Origin: Polyporus tsugae
Lineage: Eukaryota > Basidiomycota > Agaricomycetes > Polyporales > Polyporaceae
NCBI GenBank assembly: GCA_024305745.1
Contig: JAHRBS010000004.1
Coordinates: 4,650,001 to 4,714,000, forward strand
DNA: 64,000 bases
Direction: 5' to 3'
How positions within the stretch are numbered: position 1 is the first letter of the stretch; the number at the start of each line of letters is the position of its first letter. The translations under genes and the position numbers were made by a program. Of this stretch, positions 1 to 10,240 are shown piece after piece. The notes beneath the pieces were generated by a model, which was not told the DNA's origin, made no database searches, and worked only from the letters and a program-made list of their open reading frames with translations.

Positions 1-837
1 CTGGAGACAAGAGGTCGAAACTGAGGTCTCCAGGCAGCGAAGTACAGGTCCTTATATATGTATAGAGGACAATGGGAACCCAGGGACAATAGGTAACTAT
101 GGACATGGGTGAACAATGGAAACAGAACAATAGCGACAACAGACAATAAGGAGCTACTGTGCTAGAGAACAAAGGACGAGATACAATGCAACGGAGAACA
201 ATAAGTACGACGTGAGAAGTAGATCATCCGGAAAAGGAAACTAAGGTGCTGGTGGCAGGCGCCGAATAGAACATTCATGACACTGGACCTGCATAGCCTG
301 ATCACTTGCCCTGAGCACGCGGGACGACGACTTGTGAGCCAACCCAATGCGCGCCATGCGGACGTGCGACTGGTCTCGTGCAAGGAGTCTGGGGACTACC
401 AGGTGGCTCACCACACGCCGGACCTATGGTCCGCACAGTGTGTGCATAGCCTCTCCAATAGTAGCTGACTTGATGGGCTGTACACTTGCGTGGACCTGAG
501 CCTTTGCTGGATGGGGTCTGCGACGAGTGTCGGTAACACTTGGAGGAGTGACGTGTGAGTTGACTGCACGCATCTCGTCGGGACCGGTCCGCTCGCGGAA
601 GGCAAGAGCCACGCTTAGTGGTGCGCGCGCCTCTTCGCGTGATGGGGATGCTACCGCTGAAACCCTGTCTGTGTCAGACTCACTGAAACGGGGATGTGAG
701 TGTGCATATCGCGTAAGCCTTGCGTGAATCTTGCGTATGGTAGAGTCGGTGATCGCGAGGAGGACCCCTGGTGGGATGCACTCAGAACGGGCGGGGGCGC
801 AAAGATACGGGGTCAGAACCTGTTCGGACCCTTACAC
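1..837. other. Gene-poor start of window
   Basis: I see no convincing gene. The first 220 bases are A-rich and repeat the word ACAATA/ACAATG many times in a loosely periodic way (for example around 70, 90, 112, 128 and 145), as in decayed repeat DNA. Short frames occur on both strands but none has a recognisable domain, and no conserved splice pattern links them. It may be the worn end of a retroelement, but no LTR boundary is visible. Confidence 0.4.
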
Positions 838-1311
838 CACGCACAAGATGCTATTGAAGCCACGCAGCAACTTGGACAGGAGTTCGAGCTGCCAGGCATC
901 AGGTTTGAATGGAAGCTTGAGCTTTCCTTTGAGGGTTTTGGCAAGCATGGCGGGTTGAAACTGTTTGTTGAACGGCTTTGTGCCCTGAAGGCTCTGCTGG
1001 AACTTCTGGTGGTGCGGGGTAGTGGGAGCACGGCTCGGGGAGGTGAGGACGAGAGAAGTGGATTGTGGCGGAGGTGTACTCGGGATATGGTTTGGCAAAC
1101 TGGTAGGAAGAGAAGACGAGTGAGGCGGAGGTGTCCTGGGAGGCGAGGTCTCCATTATAGTCCAGCGGGGCACGCGAGAAGCAGAGCGGTGAAAGAAGCA
1201 GAGCGGGACGTGCGCCTGTGACACGGCACGTCGCACGTTGAACACAAATGTGACGCCTCTCTGACGGGCGCTTCCACCACTATTCCTACTGACCCCCATC
1301 TTGCGGGGCAT
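838..1311 (-). pseudogene. Possible 5' fragment of a RecQ/DEAD-type helicase
   Basis: A 159-codon frame starts at ATG 1311. Its first 110 residues are low-complexity Ser/Thr/Pro/Arg. Its last 35 residues read like the helicase region just before motif I: the stretch PFKPDAWQLELLSKLLRGF is followed by NSILCVV, where transposon-associated basidiomycete RecQ-like helicases have a Q-motif and then the Walker A loop. The frame stops exactly where the nucleotide-binding loop should begin, and I could not find the rest of the helicase downstream on the minus strand. I infer a broken gene or a 5' exon cut off by rearrangement. The assignment rests on one short motif and is weak. Confidence 0.3.
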
Positions 1312-3053
1312 ATTCCTCAGCGCACAGACAATAGAGGGGGCTCAAAATTTGCACGGGAGAGGGTAACATGTCCTATGACGACTTACCACAGTCATATCAA
1401 CAATTCCAGGCTTCTCAGATATCTAACTGGATTTCCTCCCGGGGCCTTTCAATTGCTGCTTTTGTGCCCTTTTGCACACACTCTCGTGTTCTCGTTTTGT
1501 GGCGTATTGACACGAATCTTTTGTTATTATACACAGAAGGGTATGAACTATCAATCTAGCAAAACAGATGGGCTACGCGGGAGGGAGGGACATGGGGATG
1601 GGGCCACCTAGGTTGGCCCCGATTTCCAGACTTTGAAGCAAGCCCCTTCTCCAAAGGCTCGTGTGGAGCACGAAAATTCGTTCGGAGAAGGCGGCTTGAT
1701 CCAAACCTAGGACTTGGAGGCACTTGAGTGAACTTATTCACTGAATTCCTCTGGTCGTGACTGGAAACTCATCAATGTTTTGACGTGCCATCAATGCCAT
1801 CAAGTATCTGCCGTCGTTGTGATACCAGGTCATGTATGTTATGAGGCACACGAGCCTTCAATTTTCTCAGGCCATTACGCCCTGCCCTAAACACCTACGG
1901 CAGTTCCTGGGTTGCTTGACAATGAGTTTGTTGGCGCCGTCAAAGATATTCGACTTGTCCTCCATTTCATCTCTCGACACCATTGATGCTCCCTTTGATC
2001 TCCCCTCTCCTGGTAAGAATTCCCTCACAGTCATCCCAACGCCAACCCCTGAACCATTGCACGCATGTGAGCCACCATTCAAGACGGCGGTCCCAAGTAT
2101 CAGCTGCCCGGCACAATGCCATCCACCGCAGTTGGTTTTGGCTTCGGCACTGCACAGTGAGTCCTACAATATCAACACCTTGTGTAGAGGTCGGCGGCAC
2201 TTGCATGATGGCATTCTGGCAATTGAAGGGAGCTTGCGTGAGCGGTAAGTAGGATTTATGGTGGTCCGGCACTCGACGAAACAGCTTAACATGAGGATTT
2301 GAAAGCGACAATGCAAGATGCGAGGTTGCCGGATAGGGCCTCGGCTTTTAGGTGAATGGTACGTATTATCGCCACTCCTGGTACAGTCGGCAAATCTAAT
2401 GTCTACTGCAGCCTGAGTCTTTTGGAGTCACACCGGTGGTTTCAGGTAGTGTCACGTTTTTTCGCGCCACGTTTGGTACCACAGTCACAGCCACCAACCC
2501 TAACCCCAGGTTCACCCATTTCCGGACTCTAGCCTGAACACTGGTCATTATTATGTAATAGTACTTACCTCTTTGTTCTCCATTTGGACTGGCTCACCTG
2601 CCATCAGTATCCAAGCCTGCCCTGAAGCCAGGTGGTCTGTGCACCTGTCATGTATAGTATATAAGGGCTGTGATGTGGGCTCAGAGACCTTAGATTCTGT
2701 CTCTTGTTCATTCCCCCATCATCTGTAGGCAGCTTAACAGCCCCTGTCATCCTCTGCCTTCTAGTCTAGGCCAATCTATCCTCTACTTCTGTTGCCACCC
2801 TCTGTGTGTCTCCATCAGTGAGCCCCCCCTTTTTGTTTGTTTTGTGGCACAGTCGTTTGGCTATGACAGGTCGAGGGTCGTCGTGATGTGATTGGACTTG
2901 TCCGGTCCATGGTCGTTAAGGTTCATTTACATCGCCTCGCACCTGTGTTAATGCTACTTAACTGATCCTCCACTAGGCATGATCACCTCCCTAGCGGAAG
3001 CAGCTTTTCCTGGATCTTGAAGCTGCCGATGGCATAGAACAACCCCTACAGCT
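1312..3053. other. Intergenic, repeat-like, no gene seen
   Basis: No frame here has family motifs. A telomere-like word (AACCCTAACCCC) lies at 2496-2507. The last 200 bases may be the 5' part of the degenerate hAT element that becomes recognisable at 3054, but they carry no readable protein. Confidence 0.35.
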
Positions 3054-4384
3054 CATGATGGATATGACAGTTCGGTGGTCATCAACCTACATCATGCTTG
3101 TCCGGGCGGACAAACGTCAAGATGTATGTACTCCGATCAGTTCCTGCGCCGAGAACATACTATTGATTCCCCTCTGCTAGCATGTCGACCAATTTGTCAC
3201 CAAAATTGCTCGCAAGGAGCGTGATTGTGAGGTACGCCAGAAGCTCAATGAGCTGCAGCTGAGCTCAGAAGAGTGGGAACGGGTGAAGCACTGCATCACA
3301 CTACTTGGTGTATGTACTGCACTCTGATATCATTGTTCATGGCCTTTCGCTGACAATTGACAGTTCGCCGACAAGGCGCAGCAGGCCTTCTCGTCATAAC
3401 AGGGCCCATCGCTTCATCTTGTGCTCCCTGCGCTTGAGGCTCTCCAGCGTGCTTGGATCACTCAGGCTGCCAAGCCTAAGTACTTCGAGTTTACACCCAC
3501 ACTGGAAGCTGGCTGTCAAACAATCAAGGAGTACTTTGATCGGACCGCCGAGTCCGAGGTCTACACTTTTGCATTGCGTACATGTTCAATGTACCTCTCT
3601 TTCTTTGACAATGTCTGAGTTGTGCTAACCAAACCCAGTTCTCGATCCAGTGCAGAAGATAAGCTATATGCGCAAATCTTGGGGCAAAGAACTCTTGGAC
3701 CAGGCCCTCCAACAAGCTGAAAAGACGGTGCGTTTCCTTTCGGCTTTTACATTGTTTCTTCGCTGAGGGACTGCGAAGTACAAGTGCAGATATCAAGAGA
3801 TGTATGGTGATGGCAAGCTACCCACAGCAGCTAGTTCTCGGAAGACAGGCACATCACACAAGCTCAACAACCTTTTGCAAGAGCTTTCAGACTCGGATTC
3901 ATCAGATGGTGAGGACGAACCCAGCTCAAGCCCCTCGTTGCGTACAGCAGTGGACAAGCCTTGGCTTGTGGACTTCCACGGCTACCTCAACTTCAAGGAT
4001 CAACTCGGGGACAATGAGACGATCGTGGAGTGGTGGGGGATAAGTATTTATTGATCAGAATTTTCTGACTACACACTGACTTGAACGTTGTAGCGGAATG
4101 CAAGCCAATACCCCATCTGGGCATCGTTGGCACACGACTATCTCGCCGCGATGGCCTCCTCAGTTTCGAGCGAACGGGCATTCTCATTGGTGGGCATCAC
4201 TATCAGTAAGCAATGCAACCGGTTGAAAGCTGATATTGTCGAAGCCCTTCAGTGTCTCAAGACAATGGCACACAAGGCCCTCCTGTTCCGTGAGGAGCCC
4301 TCCTCACGGACAGAGCCTGGAGCTGATAACAGTGACCCTGAGGATGGTATACCTCCAAGTGTCGCTTTGGAGGCAGAAGGGTGA
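3054..4384 (+). pseudogene. Degenerate hAT-family transposase (central and C-terminal parts)
   Basis: Pieces of one hAT transposase can be read in order on the plus strand. First comes the block DMTVRWSSTYIMLVRADKRQ (3058-3118), the hallmark 'D..TRW.S.Y.ML.RA' of hAT enzymes. Next are a piece with EEWERVKHCITLLG, then LPALEALQRAW and LEAGCQTIKEYFDRTAE (3425-3550), then YGDGKLPTA and an acidic Ser-rich linker. Last is the hAT dimerisation block, with ASQYPIWASLAHDYLAAMAS and SSVSSERAFSLVGITISKQC near 4100-4210. The pieces are joined by GT-AG-like introns, but an in-frame TAA (about 3397) and a frame break before 4094 leave no intact protein. The N-terminal BED finger is not visible. I regard it as a dead element, with no clear terminal repeats found. 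Confidence 0.75.
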
Positions 4385-4518
4385 GATTGTTACTTGGCTG
4401 ATGTCAAGGATGATGATGATGCTGCTATGTTTGGGTATGACAATATCTTTGTGCAGTTGGTGTAGGACACTTGTGGACTGTTTACATACTATACAGACTA
4501 TCTAGGAATGCAGAAATT

Positions 4519-4674
4519 GTATACAGTACAATTTCTCATAATGCATACGGTAAAATCCGCCATTTTCCTATGCATTATGAGCTGTTATGCATGATGGGAT
4601 GGTCATTTGGGTGTGAAGCGCCCGTATGGGACCCATCCGATGCTATGCATTATGAGATATTGTACTGTACATAC
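4519..4674. mobile_element. Small inverted-repeat element (MITE-like), about 155 bp
   Basis: Arms at 4519-4547 and 4644-4674 are inverted copies of each other, sharing TACAGTACAAT, one mismatch, then TCTCATAATGCATA. A third, internal copy of ATGCATTATGAG lies near 4570. No target duplication could be fixed. It follows the hAT remnant by about 130 bp but its ends differ from any hAT end seen here. Confidence 0.55.
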
Positions 4675-4687
4675 TACTTCACCCCCA

Positions 4688-4822
4688 TAAGCCACGGCCT
4701 TGAGCTGAGCTGGACTTGAGCCAGGCTTAAGCCGTCGACCAAAGCCCAGCTCCATCTCCTCATGAGCTTGAGCCGCCCCAAGCCGGGCCCGAGCCGGGGC
4801 TTTTGGGCCGAGCCGGGCTTTG
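4688..4822. repeat. GAGCC/GGGCC-rich degenerate short repeat
   Basis: The words TTGAGC, GAGCCGGG and CGGGCTT recur about every 10-15 bases between the small inverted-repeat element and MFS copy A. It looks like decayed tandem repeat DNA; no coding sense was found. Confidence 0.4.
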
Positions 4823-4849
4823 CAAATCACTAAGTGCAGTTGCACGAAA

Positions 4850-5487
4850 ACGCACAATTTGGGCCGCATCAAAGCCATATGTGATAGTGAAGATCGTGGA
4901 CGAGCACACTCCTATTAAAACTACGTGGGGGTCAGTGCTCCGCATCTCAGAGAAAACAGGGGCTAGAAATGCGGGAACATATCCAAGCACGCTAATGGCA
5001 TCGCACAACTGAGGAACATGAACCATGTCTGTAAGATGTACAAAAATAAAATGAGGCGATGCACATACCACCGCGAGTTGGCGTAAGTATACGCACCACA
5101 GGTGACAGGATGAACAGGAACGGCTGCTGGATAATCTTCCACACACTCTCATCAGAAAAGGTGCTGTTGTAGACTTTGAGCTGAGAGAGAAAAGTGGGGG
5201 CGTTTGAAGGTGGAGCGTCATTGCGGTGGTTGACGTTACAAGTTTCCACATCAGACATCACTGACGTGCGGGGAGTCTTCTCGATGTTGTCTTTTTCCAT
5301 GATCTTCTTGTGTTTGGTGGGCTTGGAGTCATGGCTTGACAATGCTTGACGATGATAGGTAGTCTGGATACCATTATTCCATCTGACTTGGAGACGAGAG
5401 GAGTGGAAACTGACCTCCAGCACAAAAAATAATATCCCAATAAAGGATAACCCACAAGCGATACTGATGAACCAGAACCCCAGGGAC
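4850..5487 (-). pseudogene. MFS transporter copy A (truncated at both ends)
   Basis: This is a fragment of the same DHA1-like major facilitator gene found intact at 49940-52734. Reading the minus strand, it keeps the segment around transmembrane helix 6 (LGFWFISIACGLSFIG), the cytoplasmic loop (FLSQLKVYNSTFSDES) and the start of the C-terminal half (CSSTIFTITYGFDAAQIV). The 5' side is cut at 5487 by the long inverted-repeat element. The 3' side ends just after the exon that finishes in 'QIV', so the last two or three exons are missing. One intron donor has decayed (GGTATG to GGATATG near 4980), so it cannot be spliced normally. Copy B ends at the same exon border. Confidence 0.75.
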
Positions 5488-5934
5488 TTCAACCAGGGTG
5501 GATAATCTTCTCCCGGTAGTTACCTGTAAAAATGGTTAATCTCAGCCAGTAGTTATTGTGATTTAAGCCTCCCGCCGTCATTTAATCCATCCCACCCCGG
5601 GCGGCTTATCCGCCCACTTAAGCATCTAAGCGTGGCTTATTGCATCGCCATTACATAAGCTGCCTACTGTATGCCTCTCTCGCCCCCTGTGCCGCATACC
5701 CTAGTTATGGCAGGCGAAGATTCAATGCGAGGCATGTTAGATATCGGTATTGCTAGTACTGTGACTATAGCACCAAACTGGGCCCCCATTTGAGTTAATC
5801 CTCATGAGGAGTGATAATCCGGCGGGTGCCGACTTAAGTCAGTAAGTCGGCCCCAGGAAGTTAAGCCTGCGCAGCGGCGGATAATCCGGCTTAAGTCTTG
5901 AGCCGGGAAAAAATAGTCACGGGTGGGGATTGAA
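5488..5934 (+). repeat. Left arm of long inverted repeat
   Basis: Inverted match to 7344-7790 over its whole length without a visible gap. The inner end runs into a tRNA-like sequence on the minus strand. Confidence 0.85.
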
Positions 5935-5999
5935 CCCACAGAGTCAGCTTATGGACAAAGAGGCCGCAAGTGCAACTAACCACTCACTGGAGATCACAT
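5917..5999 (-). other. tRNA-like / SINE-like Pol III promoter sequence
   Basis: The minus strand reads like a degenerate tRNA: an A-box-like GTGAGTGGTTAGTTGCAC, then a T-arm GTGGGTTCAATCCCCAC forming a perfect 5-bp stem, and soon after the 3' end a run of T that would stop RNA polymerase III (positions 5907-5913 on the plus strand). The two acceptor strands do not pair, so it is not a working tRNA. The 3' part of the T-arm lies inside the inverted arm, so a half copy recurs at 7344-7375. Confidence 0.4.
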
Positions 6000-7343
6000 C
6001 CAAATTTTCTCGCAACAATCCGGTGACTATTTGGAGTAGTTCCCATGTATTCTCAGGATTTTCGTGACCTGGGTAATCTTGGAGTTTTCTGCTAGAATAT
6101 ACTGATGTCATCGGCATGACATCACATGTGGGTCGATGGACTTCCACCCCAACGCGTGTCGTGTTCAAATCCCTAGCAAGTTACTTCTCTACCACCACCA
6201 CTGTCAGGTCTCTACTATTATCCTCAACCCGTTACTGGTCTCTCCTCTATTCCGACCCCCGAGCAATTGCAGGTGTGTCACTAGCATTCGACTAGCATTC
6301 GACTCGACTCTTCGTGCTGATCATTGTTCTTCTACTTCTAGCAGCCTTCCTCCTCCGTGTGCTTGGGTGTTGCATGGCATTTTGGCGATACTGGTAAGCA
6401 CCCACATAGTACTCCCATATCCATGTTTAGTTTTGGGTGCATATAGCTACACTTCCGGGGTCATATTGGGTAGTTCTCGTCCTTTCTCGTCCCGGTGGCC
6501 GCATTGGTGCATTCTCATCCCCGCATATTGTCCCGCTATTAGTGCTCATGCCTCTTATATGCGCAGAGTTCCCTCTCCAAACACTCCGAGTCCCACTAGG
6601 TACACCGCTTCCCAATATGTTGGGTTTCTTCCGATTCACTCACCCTCCTCAATGCAGCTCTCCATTGGGCGCTCAAACTTGCCACCCCGCTGGGCCTTTG
6701 TCACGGTATCTCTTGTAGTAGTATTACCATTGTTCATATTTTAGTAGACTTTCATGCGCAATTATCTGTCCATATACCTGAGACACATGAGACCCGAGTG
6801 CCAGCGCATGCCGGCGGTGCCACAAGCGAGCTGAAAGAAGCTGGGAACCAATATATACCTAAAAGTGACCCTAGAGTAGGCGGGAATGCTGCTGTCCCGT
6901 CAAGCGCCTGCGCAACTATTCAAAGAATATATTGTGAATACTTGGACATTTCTCGCGCTTTTCACCAGATAGTCGCGGCAACAAGGTTGTGAATATCTGG
7001 TGCATATTTGAACTTTTCTCCGGATTGTCCCGGAGAAAATTCAAACTGATCTGCAGTGACTGTGCCATAGAGCTCTTACAAAATCCCGTACCTATACTCA
7101 CTATTAATGACCACCAGACGCGTGGCCAGCCCCAGCAAATCAGGAACACGTTTCCAGCCACAATTGCACCGTGATGCCATCGCAAAGTGGACTCAAATTG
7201 CAACTATTCTTAAGATCACTTCATCCACTGGTATGAGATGGTGGGATAGTAGAGATGCAGGAGACTTGGGTGTGGCTCGCGAGACGTGAAGTGAAAACCC
7301 CACACTGGTTTAAGTCAGATTTCGAAGCACTCAAACCTTCAAA

Positions 7344-7790
7344 TTCAATCCCCACCCGTGACTATTTTTTCCCGGCTCAAGACTTAAGCCGGATTATCCG
7401 CCGCTGCGCAGGCTTAACTTCCTGGGGCCGACTTACTGACTTAAGTCGGCACCCGCCGGATTATCACTCCTCATGAGGATTAACTCAAATGGGGGCCCAG
7501 TTTGGTGCTATAGTCACAGTACTAGCAATACCGATATCTAACATGCCTCGCATTGAATCTTCGCCTGCCATAACTAGGGTATGCGGCACAGGGGGCGAGA
7601 GAGGCATACAGTAGGCAGCTTATGTAATGGCGATGCAATAAGCCACGCTTAGATGCTTAAGTGGGCGGATAAGCCGCCCGGGGTGGGATGGATTAAATGA
7701 CGGCGGGAGGCTTAAATCACAGTAACTACTGGCTGAGATTAACCATTTTTACAGGTAACTACCGGGAGAAGATTATCCACCCTGGTTGAA
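7344..7790 (-). repeat. Right arm of long inverted repeat
   Basis: Inverted copy of 5488-5934. It ends GGTTGAA at 7790, after which sequence of MFS copy B begins. Confidence 0.85.
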
Positions 7791-7799
7791 ACTGGTGAG

Positions 7800-9594
7800 A
7801 AAGACGCACAATTTGGGTCGCATTGAAGCCGTATGTAACGGTGAAGATCGTGGACGAGCACAGTGAGACCAGATCTACATGGGTGTCAGTGCTCCGCCTC
7901 TGGTAGAAAAGAGGGGCTCGAGATCTAGGAACATACTCAACCACACCATTGGCATCGAAAAGCTCAGGAACACGAACAATGTCTGCGAGATACGCGAAAA
8001 CGAAATGAGGTCATGCGGGTGCTACCACCGCGAGCTGGTATATGCATACGCACCACAGGCGACAGAAGAAACGGGAACGGTCGCAGGAAAATCTTCCACA
8101 CCCTCTCGTGGGAAAAGGTGCCATTGGAGATCTTGAGTTGCGAGAGGAACGTGGGTGGGTTCGGAGATGGAGCGCTGGGGTAGACTTTACGAATTTCCGC
8201 GTCAGACGCGTCGGACATTGCTGACGTCCGGGGCATCTTCTCAACGTTGTCTTCGTCTGCAGCGATCATCTCGTGCTTGATAGGCTTGGAATCGTGGCTT
8301 GATGATTCTTGACGATGATAGGTTGTCTAAATATCATTATAGGCTATAGCACCCGGCTCAGAGACGAGATGTATGGAAGCAGAGCCCACAAGCGATACTT
8401 ACGAACCAGAACCCGAGCTGCCAGGACCGATTCTGGATAACGTAGCTGTTGATGAGAGGTCCTCTGCACGCTTCCCGTTAGCCACAAGATAGGCATATGA
8501 AACACGGATACATGATATCTCACAATATTGTACCCGCTAGTCGGGAAAGAGTCCATATGCTTAGACGCGAGCCACGCTCGTGAACGCTTCAAGAAATAGC
8601 AACATGAGCTCATACCCACCAAAAACATAGGAACAATGACAAGTCGAAGACTCACAAGTATAGGTGCTCAAGCGTGGCTGCGATAAGACTGAATTGCGAG
8701 CACATTGAGGACACCGGTCAGCATTCTCATGAGACAATGTCGATGCGTACCATTGTGGTGCAGCCTCTCCAAATCCCTGAAACACGCGAGAAGCACGAAT
8801 AGACACCAGGTCCGGGCTGAGGGCTGTCCAGACGCAGGATACGAACATCTGCAGACCGTCAGCGGTCGCGCCGCGACACGACACTAGCAGATCTCCGCGC
8901 ACCAAAAAAGTGGACAGAAGGTATACTATCCGGTGACCGTACTTGACGGCGAGGGTGTTTTGAACCAGCCTACGTCGATTTGCGTCAGATACACGTAATG
9001 GGAAAAACTGGGGCAACACACATGAACACCGCGACTCCAGGGATGGTGGCGCCAAAGGAAGACGCGACCTCGTCCACCGATACCTTGAATTCTTTCGCCA
9101 ACAGCACGTATGCAGGGCTGGCGAGAGGCGACAGTACGGATGCGAGGCCTATCGTAAATGCTCTGTTAGACGCAACAAAGAACGGAGCTGATGAGTAGAC
9201 GCAAAAGGGGATGTCAGGACGAAGCATACTCACAGCGTCCAGAAGCACGCCTCTTTCTTCCACCTAGGCCAGTTCAAGCTAGAATTGATGTCGTCGGGGA
9301 TGAGCAACCCATTGGTCGAGTACAGACACTACAGACTCTGACGTACGGATCGCGAGGGTCGTCCGAAGGCTGAGGGATAAGCACTATGTGCGAGTACTTG
9401 CCGGTCCCGCGTTTGAGGTCTCTTGCTTCCTCTATCGTTACCTGGTTGGCTTTTGTGGATAGCAGCCCAGTCCCTGGAACGCTGTCCAGCCTGTGGTCAT
9501 CTGAGATCCCATAAACACATCATCATGTTATGGTTTACGAGAGGGACGAGCGATTTGGCACCTACCGAGTATCCCAAAAGCCATGACGCGCAGA
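7800..9594 (-). pseudogene. MFS transporter copy B (5' complete, internal deletion, 3' truncated)
   Basis: Copy of the MFS gene at 49940-52734, read on the minus strand from ATG 9594 (MAFGIL, then a short intron). Preserved exons match copy C: the N-terminal tail, the helix 1-2 region (LLAKEFKVSVDEVASSFGA), the loop with YGHRIVYLLSTFL, VFQGFGEAAPQ, VHERGSRLSIW and INSYVIQN. At about 8350-8400, in the helix 6 region, roughly 40 bases present in copies A and C are missing and the next splice acceptor has changed, so the reading frame is lost. The gene then continues to FNATQIV and stops at the same exon border as copy A; the remaining exons are absent. The promoter is conserved with copy C. I regard it as a relatively young pseudogene. 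Confidence 0.75.
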
Positions 9595-9609
9595 ACAACC
9601 AAGTAGGAT

Positions 9610-10240
9610 GAGGGTGGGCGGAAGCCTACAACCCCACTCTCCTGTCGGCGTACTATATAACACAGTACGGGAATTTCAGGGACAGCGACATTGTGACAGC
9701 TCCGAGGTTGGGCGTGGCCACAGGCAGGCCAGTCAACCGATTGTGTCTGGTTCCGATTGCGCACATCATAGTAATACTTCTCTCATACAAGAGAACCGCG
9801 GTGCCGCCGAAGACTTGACGGACCTAGGGAGTGATACGAGATAGTTGAAGCCAGTCAGACCTGCGACAAGATGGGAAATAGAATTATTCGGATTAACGGA
9901 GGGAGGCAATATCAAGGCATACCAGGAACCGACGTTGCCTTTCGATCTTTGCCTCAGGCTTCAGGTTTTCATAGGACGAGATCGACACATGTGCAACGTC
10001 CACCTTGCACGACTCACTGCGGTCTGTGTTCCTCTTTTGAGGAAAACCGGAAGTTCTCGCTGAAATAATCGATATGACGGTCGATCCACGAAGTGGTCTC
10101 TGTAGAAACCCCGGGCCATTGCCAGCGTTATGCCTCATCCTGCCGTAGGGGATCTTGGATACGGCAAGATTACTTGCCCAAGCATATATCTCGTTCGTCC
10201 GTAGATGTTGCCGTACCAGAGTGAGAAAGCACAGCTGACC
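9610..10240 (-). pseudogene. MFS copy E: remnant of the last exons of a further copy
   Basis: This stretch is similar in order to 52750-53300, the 3' remnant of copy D. On the minus strand pieces such as SGFPQKRNTDRSESCKVDV and a segment ending in VCLDIASL line up with FPRMRHIERSASCNPDV in copy D. The whole is a decayed C-terminal exon of a tandem MFS copy that once lay upstream of copy B. No open frame of useful length remains. The call depends on similarity to copy D rather than on transporter motifs of its own. Confidence 0.45.
9652..9659 (-). promoter_or_regulatory. TATA box of MFS copy B
   Basis: TATATAG on the minus strand, about 60 bases before ATG 9594. The same word, with the flanking TCGGCGTAC, sits at the matching place upstream of copy C (about 52803), so the core promoter is shared by the paralogues. 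Confidence 0.6.

Larger units (their letters stand above)
5488..7790. mobile_element. Long terminal inverted-repeat element, 2.3 kb
   Basis: Positions 5488-5934 and 7344-7790 are inverted copies of equal length (447 bp each), differing at only a few bases I could spot (for example one in the TAGTTATTGTG stretch). The outer end reads TTCAACCAGGGTGG. The arms contain many TTAAGC and GGATAATCCGG subrepeats. The 1.4 kb centre has hairpins (6963-7045), a Pol III B-box-like word (GTTCAAATCCC near 6163) and a 202-codon frame at 6136-6744 with no transposase motif, so the element looks non-autonomous. The left flank is the middle of MFS copy A and the right flank is the end of MFS copy B. No target-site duplication is visible, which fits recombination between two inserted copies rather than a simple insertion. 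Confidence 0.8.

Noticed and set aside
6136..6744. 202-codon frame in the centre of the long inverted-repeat element
   Set aside because: No transposase residues and no splice-linked partner; composition is Ser/Pro/Leu-rich like translated non-coding DNA.
5488..7790. LTR retrotransposon
   Set aside because: The repeats are inverted, not direct, and there is no primer-binding site, gag or pol.
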